A stretch of 18,304 nucleotides of DNA from an uncultured Planctomycetaceae bacterium (GTDB lineage: Bacteria; Planctomycetota; Planctomycetia; Pirellulales; UBA1268), in the NCBI GenBank assembly GCA_903958265.1, contig CAJBSQ010000748.1, positions 1-18,304 of the forward strand. The letters are read 5' to 3'. Numbering within the stretch: position 1 is the first letter of the stretch; every line of letters begins with the position of its first letter. Below, in pieces: positions 1-7,250 of the stretch. Position numbers and translations under genes: made by a program. The notes beneath the pieces are model-generated. The model did not search any database, was not told the DNA's origin, and saw only the letters and a program-made list of their open reading frames with translations.

Positions 1-1
1 C

Positions 2-340
2 CTCGACCGGCGGCTTCGCGACCATGCCCGGCAGGCCCGCCGTCAGCTCTCCGCCGCTGCGATTCGCATCGACCGGGCCGTCCGCCGCCACGGCCGGGGT
101 CTCGCGGAGCGGCAACTCGAGATCGCGAGCCTCGCGGCGGAGGTTCGCGCGGCCGCCAGCATGCTGGCCGTGGCCCATCACGCCGACGCCGCGGGCGACG
201 ACCGGCTGCTGGCCCCGGCCGACGTCTGGTGCCGGCTGGCCCTGGCTCGAGCGGCCGGCCGTAGGCCGCTGCCAGACGACCTCGCCGCCCTCGCTGCCCT
301 CGGCCGCGAGGCGATCCGCGGCCAGGGCACGGGCTCATAG
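2..340 (+). CDS. Acyl-CoA dehydrogenase-like protein, C-terminal end (5' truncated by window)
   Basis: The reading frame is open from the first bases and ends at TAG 338-340, giving about 112 residues with no internal start needed. The residues are helical and rich in Arg and Ala. They include RAVRRHGRGLAERQLEIASL followed by a helix with MLAVAHHADAAGDDRLL. This layout (arginine-rich helix, 'RHG..L..RQ', then a helix with an alanine/leucine run) resembles the C-terminal extension of acyl-CoA dehydrogenase family proteins common in Planctomycetes, where it follows the FAD-binding catalytic domain. The catalytic part lies upstream of the window, so enzyme identity and substrate cannot be read. 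The gene converges with the broken ATPase gene that follows. An unrelated helical C-terminus remains possible. Confidence 0.55.
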   Translation, partial: LDRRLRDHARQARRQLSAAAIRIDRAVRRHGRGLAERQLEIASLAAEVRAAASMLAVAHHADAAGDDRLLAPADVWCRLALARAAGRRPLPDDLAALAALGREAIRGQGTGS

Positions 341-395
341 GCAGGGGCTGACGAGTGTCAACGAGGGGATGATCCCGGGAGGAAGCGGATGGCCA

Positions 396-1281
396 TCAGC
401 CGGCACTGAGCTCGTTTTTCCAGAGGCTGTCGAGGAACTCGCGCCACGGGAGGATCTCGATACCCTGCTCGGTACGACGGGCCCTGGGGGCGCGGCAGAC
501 GAGGATGCACCGGCTCTTCGGGTGTTCCTCCCGCCAGGCCCGCAGACCCTTGAGGTGGTCGGTCGTGGGTCGGTCGGTCGATTTCACTTCCACCGCCACC
601 TCGGCGTTGCCGAGGATGAAGTCCACCTCCATCCCCGAGGCCGTCCGCCAGTAGCTGACGGACAGCCCCGCTCCCTTGGGCGAGTAGGTCGCGTGGGCCC
701 GCAGTTCCATGAAGATGAAGTGCTCGAAGGCTGCGCCGTAGTCTGTCGAGCCAGGCACGAGTATCCCGCGGCCGGTGATTTCGTTCACGATTCCCACATC
801 GAAGAACCAGAACCGTGGCGCCTGAATGACGCGGCGCTTCGTCCGCTTCGTCCATGCGGGTACCCACGTGGCGACGAGCGTGTCCACGAGGATGTCGAAA
901 TAGCCGCGAACGGTGTTCGCAGCGACGCCGATCTCGCGGGAGATCGTGGCGGCGTTGACGATCTGACCGTTGGAGAAGGCAGCGGCCTCGAGGAACCTCT
1001 GAAACGCGGGCAGGTTGCGGGTGAGCGCCTCAGCGAGCACCTCCTCGCGGAGATAGTCGCCGACGTATGCCGCGAGCCGTGATGAGGCACGGTCGGAGAG
1101 ATAGTGGGAGGGGAGCAGGCCTCGATTGAGGGCTTTTTCGAGCGAGAGGTCGGGGAGCTCGGCCGAGGTGAGTGGAAGCAGGTCGTGGCGGACGGCTCGG
1201 CCGCCGAGGAGGTTACCGCCGCCGCGAAAGGAAACAGGACTCGCCCGCGAGTGAATCGGCAGTGATGATGCGCGTGATCAT
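396..1281 (-). pseudogene. Internally deleted AAA+ ATPase with DUF4143 domain
   Basis: Family members are about 370-400 aa: an N-terminal leader, a P-loop ATPase core and a C-terminal DUF4143 nuclease-like domain. Here ATG 1279-1281 starts a 22-codon piece containing ITADSLAGESCFL, which in relatives leads straight into the P-loop (FGPRGTGKS). Instead the frame runs into TAA 1213-1215. The adjacent frame (open from about 1277 to the stop at 396-398) resumes at RGGGNLLGGRA, a motif that normally follows 'GSSARKL' at the end of the ATPase core. It then continues with PLTSAELPDLSLEKAL, a YVGDYLREEVLAEAL helix, FLEAAAF, and the DUF4143 C-terminus with FWFFDVGIVNEITGRG, MEVDFILG and VAVEVKS. Walker A, Walker B and sensor 1 are missing (about 100 codons by comparison with remembered family length), and the junction is out of frame. 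A fragment could still be made from an internal GTG at 1040. Relatives often occur as orphan or toxin-antitoxin-like genes. Confidence 0.8.
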
Positions 1282-1391
1282 GATAATCCGCAACGCTACC
1301 GCGCACCGTCAGGTCCGCCAAGTGGCGAGGACAGCCCGGTCAACGGCACCGCTCCAGCGGGCTTGGACGAACCATCTCTGCGGGGGCGGGC

Positions 1392-1420
1392 TTCGGAATG
1401 GCCGCGGAACGGGCTATCCT
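1392..1420 (+). promoter_or_regulatory. Possible promoter of the EF-hand/DUF1549/DUF1501 gene set
   Basis: TTCGGA at 1392-1397 and TATCCT at 1415-1420 are separated by 17 bases and lie about 110 bases before the EF-hand gene. The match to the sigma-70 consensus is partial (3/6 and 4/6), so this is a candidate only. The rest of 1282-1530 shows no gene. Confidence 0.25.
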
Positions 1421-1530
1421 CTGGGTAGGGGTAGCGAAACCTTTCTGGACCGAAACCGTTGAAGGTGTCGGGAGCGGTTCCCGCCGCTTCCCATGCCAGG
1501 TTACGCACCCGTTTCCGAAAGGATCTCCCC

Positions 1531-1818
1531 ATGCGGTTCGCCGTTGCTGCCCCCTGCCTCGCCGCCTGTCTCGTGCTCGGCGGCTCGTTCGCCGTCGCCG
1601 CCCCCGGCGAGGGCAAAAAGAATCCCCCCGATCCGGCCAAGGTCTTCGCCCGGAAAGATACCAACAAGGACGGCTTACTCACGCTCGACGAGTTCAAGAC
1701 CGGGATGAAAGACAAGCAGCTCGAGCGGGCCCCGCAGCGATTCAAGACCATCGACGCCAACGGCGACGGCAAGGTCTCGATGGACGAGTTCAAGGCCGGT
1801 TCCAAGCCAAAGTCCTGA
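1531..1818 (+). CDS. Exported two-EF-hand calcium-binding protein
   Basis: This is a 95-aa protein. Start ATG 1531 is preferred over an upstream in-frame ATG at 1459 because AAAGGA lies a few bases before it and it begins a clean signal peptide (MRFAVAAPCLAACLVLGG... ending in AVAA, about residues 1-24). The mature part is about 70 aa with two canonical EF-hand loops: DTNKDGLLTLDEF (D43, N45, D47, E54) and DANGDGKVSMDEF (D75, N77, D79, E86). Every calcium-coordinating position is filled acceptably in both loops. It is thus likely a secreted or periplasmic Ca2+-binding protein. It lies 14 bases before the DUF1549 gene, suggesting co-transcription. Small EF-hand proteins are frequent in planctomycete exported-protein clusters, but the binding partner is unknown. 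Confidence 0.85.
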   Translation: MRFAVAAPCLAACLVLGGSFAVAAPGEGKKNPPDPAKVFARKDTNKDGLLTLDEFKTGMKDKQLERAPQRFKTIDANGDGKVSMDEFKAGSKPKS

Positions 1819-1832
1819 GTGGAGCTGCTGCC

Positions 1833-3812
1833 ATGACAGGCATCCGCGGGCCATCGATCCGGAGGCGGGCCGCGCCGGCGTACAGCCTCGCCGTGGTGGC
1901 GCTGGCGGCGATCGCCAGCGTGGCCGCCGACCGTGCCAAGCCCGATCGGGAGGCCCTGCGGGCGGGCGGGCTGCCGGCGGCGGTGACGGCGGCGGCTGAC
2001 GGACCCGCCATGAAGGTCGCGGCCGTCAATGCGGCCCGCCGCGACCGCGTGCGGTCAGAGGCCGCCGCCATCGATGCCCTGCTCGAATCCCGGTGGCGGG
2101 AGCTGGGGATCGAACCCTCCCCGCCGCTCGACGACGCCCAGTTCGTCCGGAGAATTCACCTGGAACTCGCCGGCCGGATCCCGACCTACGACGAGACGAC
2201 CGCCTTTCTCGCCGATGCATCGTCCGCCAAGCGAGATGCGATGATCGAGAGTCTGCTGGCGAGTCCCGAGTATGTCAGCCACTTCTACAACTACTGGGCC
2301 GATGTTCTGCGGCTCACGGAGAGGCCCCAGCGAAACCTGGTGTTCGAGCCGTACCTGGCCTACGTGAAGGACTCGATCCGCACCAACAAGCCCTACGATG
2401 AGTGGGTGCGGGAGATGCTGACGGCCGACGGCAGGCTCTGGGAGAACCCGGCGGTCGGCTTCCAGCTCCGTGACGACGGCATGCCGCTGCCCTATGTCGA
2501 CAACACCGTCCGCGTGCTGCTCGGCACCCAGATCGGCTGCGCCCAGTGCCACGACCATCCATTCGATCAGTGGACGCAGCACCAGTTCTACGAACTCGCC
2601 GCGTTCACGGCCGGCACGAAGACGCGGCTGAGCGTCGGCACCCGGCCCGGCAAGCCGGGCAAGGATCTCCGGCCGATTCCCCCGCCGGTCGTGCGAACGC
2701 TCGTCAAGGAGGCCCGCGAGACGAAGGGTAAGAAGGCCGGCGGGCTGATCCAGTTCATTCAGGCCAATGCCACCGCGGTCAGCTTCGTCGATGCGTCCCT
2801 GCGGCTGCCCCACGACTATCAGTACGACGATGCGAAGCCGCTCGAGAAGGTCGAGCGGGAGCTGCTCTGGGGGAAGGTGCCGGCGAGCGTCGCTCACGCC
2901 GATGGCCGTGAGCAGTTCGCGGCCTGGATGGTGGCCCGGACCAATCGGCAGTTTGCCCGCACGATCGCCAACCGGATGTGGAAGCAGGTGATGGGCGTGG
3001 GGATCGTCGAGCCCGTCGACGACTTCCGCGAGGAAAATCCACCCAGTGATCCCGAACTCCTCGAGCACCTCACCACCCTCGTGATCGGGCTCGACTTCGA
3101 CCTGCGGGAGTTCATCAGGGTGGTGGTGTCGACCACGGCCTACCAGCGGCGGGCGGTGCTCCACGACCCGACGTCGGCCGAGCCCTTCGGCTTCGCCGGG
3201 CCGGCGCTGCGGCGGATGACAGCCGAGCAGCTCTGGGATTCGATCGTGGCGCTCGTCGCCCGAAATCCCTGGAGCGTGCAGCGGCCCACGGCCGCCGAGG
3301 TCGCGGAGGTGGCGGCGATCGACCTCCGGCAGGCCTCGCTTTCCGATGTGGAGCAAAGTTTCGACGCCTTCGTCGGCCGCTACGGTCCGGGCCGCTACCA
3401 GCGGACGCTCCAGCAGGCCTGCGGCTACCGCGGGCAGTGGCTGATGAAGGCCAGCGAGATGCCCACGCCCCTGCCGCTGGGCCACTTCCTCAGGCAGTTC
3501 GGCCAGAGCGACCGCGAGACGATTGACGGAGGCCGCACCGTCCCGACGATCCCGCAGATCCTGGCGATGTTCAACGGCCCGATCACCCACGCGATGCTCG
3601 AGGAGGGCTCGGTGATCTACGACACGGTCATGGCCCACGACCCCGAGGAGACCGTCGACGTGGTGTTCGTTTCCGTGCTGGGTCACGAGCCCTCGGCGGA
3701 GGATCGGCGATGTGCCCATGACGAGCTGACCGGCGCCGGTGATCCGGCCACGGGCTGCGGCAACCTGATCTGGGCCCTGCTCAACACCCGTGAGTTCCTG
3801 TTCATCCAATAA
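1833..3812 (+). CDS. Exported DUF1549/DUF1553 domain protein
   Basis: This is a 659-aa protein. ATG 1833 was chosen because it opens a signal peptide (arginine-rich n-region RGPSIRRR, hydrophobic AVVALAAIASVAA to about residue 32) and has GGAG at 1821; an open frame extends further upstream but overlaps the EF-hand gene. DUF1549 spans about residues 75-260 and contains GCAQCHDHPFDQW (CxxCH at 236-240, a possible heme c or metal site). DUF1553 spans about 355-650 with NRMWKQVMGVGIVEPVDDF and SDPELLEHL. Many relatives carry an N-terminal cytochrome-like (PSCyt1) module; this one does not and is on the short side. Family function is not established experimentally as far as I know; a redox or polysaccharide-related role is often guessed. 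The DUF1501 partner follows 60 bases downstream. Confidence 0.9.
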   Translation: MTGIRGPSIRRRAAPAYSLAVVALAAIASVAADRAKPDREALRAGGLPAAVTAAADGPAMKVAAVNAARRDRVRSEAAAIDALLESRWRELGIEPSPPLDDAQFVRRIHLELAGRIPTYDETTAFLADASSAKRDAMIESLLASPEYVSHFYNYWADVLRLTERPQRNLVFEPYLAYVKDSIRTNKPYDEWVREMLTADGRLWENPAVGFQLRDDGMPLPYVDNTVRVLLGTQIGCAQCHDHPFDQWTQHQFYELAAFTAGTKTRLSVGTRPGKPGKDLRPIPPPVVRTLVKEARETKGKKAGGLIQFIQANATAVSFVDASLRLPHDYQYDDAKPLEKVERELLWGKVPASVAHADGREQFAAWMVARTNRQFARTIANRMWKQVMGVGIVEPVDDFREENPPSDPELLEHLTTLVIGLDFDLREFIRVVVSTTAYQRRAVLHDPTSAEPFGFAGPALRRMTAEQLWDSIVALVARNPWSVQRPTAAEVAEVAAIDLRQASLSDVEQSFDAFVGRYGPGRYQRTLQQACGYRGQWLMKASEMPTPLPLGHFLRQFGQSDRETIDGGRTVPTIPQILAMFNGPITHAMLEEGSVIYDTVMAHDPEETVDVVFVSVLGHEPSAEDRRCAHDELTGAGDPATGCGNLIWALLNTREFLFIQ

Positions 3813-3872
3813 CGACGAGCACGCGGCAGCCACGTTCACACTTCCCGTCGACGGCACACTGGAGTCTCACGC

Positions 3873-5153
3873 ATGTCGTCCATGCCAGTTCTTGAAGACG
3901 GGTCGCTCGCGCGGCGGGCCTTCCTCGGCCAGGCCGCCCGCGCTGCCTTCGGGATCACGCTCCTCGACGGCCTGGCGGGGCGGCCCGCCACCGCGGCGCC
4001 AGCCGCTGGTGGCACCAACGTGATTTACCTGATGATGCGCGGGGCGATGAGCCACATCGACACCTTCGATCCAAAGCCCGGCCGCGAGGAGCAGGGGGAG
4101 ACGAAGGCGATCGCGACGAAGCTCCCCGGCGTGATGTTTGGTGAGCACCTGCCGCTGCTGGCAGGGCTCGCCGATCGGCTGGCGGTGATCCGCTCGCTGA
4201 CCACCGAGACGGGCGCGCACGAGCAGGGCACGTATCTGATGCGGACGAGCTATCCGCAGCTCAACAGCATTCGCCACCCCGCGTTCGGATCGTGGGCGCT
4301 GCATGTGCTCGGCAAGCGGAGTCGCGACCTGCCCGGATACGTGCTGGTGGGCAACGGCAACGAACACCCCGGCTGCGGGTTTCTCGACCCGGCCGTCACG
4401 CCGGTGCCGCTCGCCGACCCCGAGCGAGGCCTGGAGAATATCGCCCGCCCCGCCTATCTCTCGCAGGCCAACTTCGAGCGGCGGCTGTCGCTCGCCGAGC
4501 GGATCGACGGCGACTTCAAGCGGCACTACGCCGGCCGTCAGATCGAGGCCTACGACCAGATGTATGCCGACGCCGTCCGCCTGATGGGCAGCGGTGACCT
4601 CGCCGCCTTTGACATCTCCAAGGAAGACGCGGCGACCCGCGAGCGATACGGGCGGTCGCGGCTGGGGCAGGGCTGCCTGCTTGCCCGCCGGCTGGTGGAG
4701 TCGGGCGTGCGGTGCGTGGAGGTCGAGATGGGTGGCTGGGACATGCACCGCGACCTCTGGGAGGAACTCCCCGAGAAGGTCGGCGAACTCGATACCGCGA
4801 TGGCCGCCCTGATCGACGATCTCGCGGCCCGCGGCCTGCTCGGCTCGACGCTCGTGGTGCTCGCGACCGAGTTTGGTCGCACGCCGAAGGTCAACGAAAA
4901 CGCCGGTCGAGACCACCACCCGGCCGTGTTCTCCTGCGTGCTCGCCGGTGCCGGGGTGAAGCCGGGCGTGGTGCATGGGGCGAGCGACGCGGCCGGCCGG
5001 CTGCCCGACCGCGACGCCGTGAGCGTGGCCGACTTCAACGCCACGATCGCCGCCGCCTGCGGGATGCCCTGGGAGAAGGAGTTCGTCGCCCCCAATGGCC
5101 GCCCGTTCAAGATTGGCAACGACGGCACTCCGGTAGCCGCGGTGCTCGCGTGA
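3873..5153 (+). CDS. Exported DUF1501 family protein (Tat-type signal)
   Basis: This is a 426-aa protein. ATG 3873 is preceded by GGAG at 3861-3864 (8-base spacer). The N-terminus has a twin-arginine signal, LARRAFLGQAARAAFG (R14, R15), then a hydrophobic stretch and AxA sites near residues 40-43. Family landmarks are SHIDTFDPKPG (60-70), the conserved GAHEQGTYLMRT region, GGWDMH, and ATEFGRTPKVNENAGRDHHP near the C-terminus. DUF1501 proteins are sulfatase/alkaline-phosphatase-fold relatives, almost always encoded beside a DUF1549/DUF1553 gene in Planctomycetes, as here. Tat export suggests folding, perhaps with a cofactor, before export. The exact reaction is unknown. The stop codon directly abuts the stop of the convergent sppA-like gene. 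Confidence 0.9.
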   Translation: MSSMPVLEDGSLARRAFLGQAARAAFGITLLDGLAGRPATAAPAAGGTNVIYLMMRGAMSHIDTFDPKPGREEQGETKAIATKLPGVMFGEHLPLLAGLADRLAVIRSLTTETGAHEQGTYLMRTSYPQLNSIRHPAFGSWALHVLGKRSRDLPGYVLVGNGNEHPGCGFLDPAVTPVPLADPERGLENIARPAYLSQANFERRLSLAERIDGDFKRHYAGRQIEAYDQMYADAVRLMGSGDLAAFDISKEDAATRERYGRSRLGQGCLLARRLVESGVRCVEVEMGGWDMHRDLWEELPEKVGELDTAMAALIDDLAARGLLGSTLVVLATEFGRTPKVNENAGRDHHPAVFSCVLAGAGVKPGVVHGASDAAGRLPDRDAVSVADFNATIAAACGMPWEKEFVAPNGRPFKIGNDGTPVAAVLA

Positions 5154-6221
5154 TCACTCGCTCTGGACCAGGGCGGGGAGCCAGCTGCAGAGATACCAGC
5201 CACGGGGCGTGGTGAGTTCGGCGATGGCGGCGAGGTCGACGCGGCTCGTGGCCGAGGCGCCGCCCAGCACCTCGTCGAGGAGGCCCTTCGGCTTCGAATA
5301 CTTCACCGCCCGGGCGGTCTCCGGGGAGAGTCCGGCGAGTTCGACGGCGCGATCAATCGCCTCTTCAAGGAAGCCGATCCGGTCGACGAGGCCAGCCTCC
5401 AGAGCCTGCCGCGCCGTAAACACCTGCCCGGTGGCGACACTGTCGACCGCGTCGTCGTCGAGCTTCGGCCGGCCGGCCTTCACGATCTCCTTGAACCTGC
5501 GGAACATATCGTCGACGAGTTCCTGCAGGAGCTTCCGTTCTTTCTCGGCGAGTTCGGGCGTGCGGTCCTTCGTCAGGCTGAGCATCTCCTTGAGCGGCCC
5601 GCTGGCGATCGAGTCGTCGCGGATGTCGTACTTTCGCAGGGCCTGCGAGATGTCGAAGTGGGGGATGATGACGCCGATCGAGCCGGTCAGCGTGGCGGGC
5701 TCGGCGAAGATCACATCGTCGGCGCCGCGGTTGGCCATCGACACGTAGTAGCCGCCGCTGGCGGCGATGCCCCCCATGCTCACCACGACGGGCAGATCCC
5801 GCTTCTCGACGAGCTTCGCCAGCCGGTGGTGGATCTCGTCGCTGCCGCTCACGGTGCCGCCGGGGGAGTCGACGCGGAGCACGATCGCCTTGACGGAGTC
5901 GTCTTCCTCAACCTGATCGAGTTGGGCCCGCACGAAGCCGTCACCGCCGAGGATCGCCCCGGTCACGCTCACCACGGCCACCTTGCCGGCAGCCGTCTTC
6001 GAGAGCGAGTGGTAGGTCTCCACGACCCGGGAATCCCGTTGAAAGTACCGGGAAAACGCCCCGGCACTGGCCACGGCGGAGAGCACGGCGACGCCGGCGA
6101 CGATCCAGCCTGCCCTCGCGAACCACCGTCCCCAGGGGCTGGCATGTTCGAGGATCACGCGGGTCGGCGGCTGTCGTGAGTCGATGCCCGATGCGGTCGT
6201 GCTCCGTGATTCGATGCTCAT
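5154..6221 (-). CDS. sppA: Signal peptide peptidase SppA (short form, membrane-anchored)
   Basis: This is a 355-aa serine/lysine protease of family S49 that clears cleaved signal peptides from the membrane. A single N-terminal transmembrane segment (about residues 36-54, IVAGVAVLSAVASAGAF) would anchor it. The catalytic domain has the VLRVDSPGG strand-turn (114-122), GGIAASGGYYVSM with the likely nucleophile Ser155, TGSIGVI (179-185), and SGPLKEML with the likely general base Lys211. The length fits the short Bacillus-type form rather than the double-length E. coli type. ATG 6219-6221 has only a distant AGGAG (about 15 bases upstream), so the start is less certain than the product. It is transcribed away from the isomerase-like gene across a 194-base gap. 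Confidence 0.92.
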   Translation of the reverse strand: MSIESRSTTASGIDSRQPPTRVILEHASPWGRWFARAGWIVAGVAVLSAVASAGAFSRYFQRDSRVVETYHSLSKTAAGKVAVVSVTGAILGGDGFVRAQLDQVEEDDSVKAIVLRVDSPGGTVSGSDEIHHRLAKLVEKRDLPVVVSMGGIAASGGYYVSMANRGADDVIFAEPATLTGSIGVIIPHFDISQALRKYDIRDDSIASGPLKEMLSLTKDRTPELAEKERKLLQELVDDMFRRFKEIVKAGRPKLDDDAVDSVATGQVFTARQALEAGLVDRIGFLEEAIDRAVELAGLSPETARAVKYSKPKGLLDEVLGGASATSRVDLAAIAELTTPRGWYLCSWLPALVQSE

Positions 6222-6415
6222 GGCGTGCCGCTGTGCTCCTGAGAGTGTGCTCTGAATCCCGCTGGGCCCGCATTGTACGGCGGCACGTGGTGCGGGTCGT
6301 CCGGAAAGTTGCCAGGTTCCGGCTGGGGCGGCTACCTTGGCGGGTTCGTGGCCGACTGCGGCCCGCCGGCCTTCTTTTTCGTCCGGCGAAAGATCTCGAT
6401 AGGAGCACCCCGAAC

Positions 6416-7162
6416 GTGTTCGTCTGCGTCAGTACGGAATGCCTGCCCGACATGCCACTTGCCGCCGCGATGGAGCGGCTCTCCGAACTCGAGTTCACGG
6501 CGGTCGAACTAGACGTGCACGAGCATGGCGGTCACCTGAAGCCCGCTCAGGTGGCGGCCAACCCCGAGGCCGCGATCGCGGAGTGCAGCGACCTGCAGCG
6601 GCTGCGGCCGGTGGCCGTCTCCTTCGCGGCCGCCGAGACGCCTGAGGTCTACGACCACTTTTCGGCCTGCTGCCGGCTGGCTAAGTCGCTCGGTGTGGTC
6701 ACGATGGTGGTCGAGTCGTCGGAGCTCGGCACGCCCTTCAACGGCGAGATCGAGCGGCTGCGGAAGCTGGTCGCGATCGCCTCGGGGCTCGGGGTCGTTG
6801 TGGCGGTGAAGACGTCGGCCGGCCGGATGACGCAGGATGCCGAGACGACGGCATCACTGTGCCGGAACGTGCCGGGCCTTGGAGTCGCGCTCGACCCGAG
6901 CCACTTCATCTACGACCACAAGAAGATCGCCTCGTGGGAGCCGATCCTGAAGTACGTCTGCCACGTGCATCTCCGGGATACCAAGCCCGACGCATTTCAG
7001 GTGCGGGTCGGCCAGGGGGACGTGGAATACGGAAAGCTCGTCGCGCAGCTGGAGCGGGTGGGCTACAAGCGGGCCCTGTGCGCCCACATGCCGCCCATGG
7101 AGGGTGTCGATCAGGTCGCGGAACTCCGCAAGATGCGGTTGCTCCTCGAGAGCCTGCTGTAG
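6416..7162 (+). CDS. Sugar phosphate isomerase/epimerase-like TIM-barrel protein
   Basis: This is a 248-aa protein. GTG 6416 is chosen because AGGAG (6401-6405) precedes it at about 10 bases and the fold begins at once with VFVCVSTECL; longer upstream versions add an Arg-rich, low-complexity stretch. The sequence fits the xylose-isomerase-like (AP endonuclease 2) TIM barrel: FTAVELDVHE (27-36), VVTMVVESSELGTPF (94-108), GVALDPSHF (156-164) and VCHVHLRDTK (181-190). These strands carry candidate metal ligands E31, E100, D160, H163 and H185. At the strand around VVAVKTSAG (128-136), where many members have a Glu ligand, Lys-Thr is found, so classical activity is uncertain. Substrate is unknown. 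The gene is monocistronic by layout and ends in a hairpin. Confidence 0.82.
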   Translation: MFVCVSTECLPDMPLAAAMERLSELEFTAVELDVHEHGGHLKPAQVAANPEAAIAECSDLQRLRPVAVSFAAAETPEVYDHFSACCRLAKSLGVVTMVVESSELGTPFNGEIERLRKLVAIASGLGVVVAVKTSAGRMTQDAETTASLCRNVPGLGVALDPSHFIYDHKKIASWEPILKYVCHVHLRDTKPDAFQVRVGQGDVEYGKLVAQLERVGYKRALCAHMPPMEGVDQVAELRKMRLLLESLL

Positions 7163-7182
7163 GCACACCCGCAGGGTGTGCC
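7162..7182. terminator. Perfect 9-bp hairpin at the end of the isomerase-like gene
   Basis: GGCACACCC and GGGTGTGCC form a perfect 9-bp stem with a 3-base loop (GCA). It begins on the last base of the isomerase stop codon. No T-run follows on either strand, so it is a non-canonical terminator candidate that could serve both this gene and the convergent TPR gene ending at 7251. Confidence 0.5.
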
Positions 7183-7219
7183 ATCGGGGCCACCCTTGAA
7201 CGACCGGAGCCCTGGGTGG

Positions 7220-7250
7220 CGGGGCCTCGCGTTGCTGTCGGGGCCTCGCG
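7220..7250. repeat. Short direct repeat in the convergent gap
   Basis: The 12-mer CGGGGCCTCGCG occurs at 7220-7231 and 7239-7250, a 19-base period, immediately before the TPR gene's stop codon. No function can be assigned. Confidence 0.6.

Noticed and set aside
24..1082. Long plus-strand open frame of 352 codons
   Set aside because: It runs across the acyl-CoA dehydrogenase end in another frame and antisense to the DUF4143 region; residues are low-complexity Arg/Pro/Gly. It is a by-product of high GC content.
2055..3857. 600-codon open frame antisense to the DUF1549 gene
   Set aside because: The opposite strand encodes a recognisable protein; the antisense translation is His/Arg/Gly-rich without any domain pattern.
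3867..4976. 369-codon open frame antisense to the DUF1501 gene
   Set aside because: Same reason: the sense strand has clear DUF1501 motifs, and the antisense product looks like GC-driven noise.
6309..6338. TTGCCA and TACCTT as a promoter for the isomerase-like gene
   Set aside because: The -35 is good (5/6), but the -10 matches only 3/6 with an 18-base spacer, so it is not listed as a feature.
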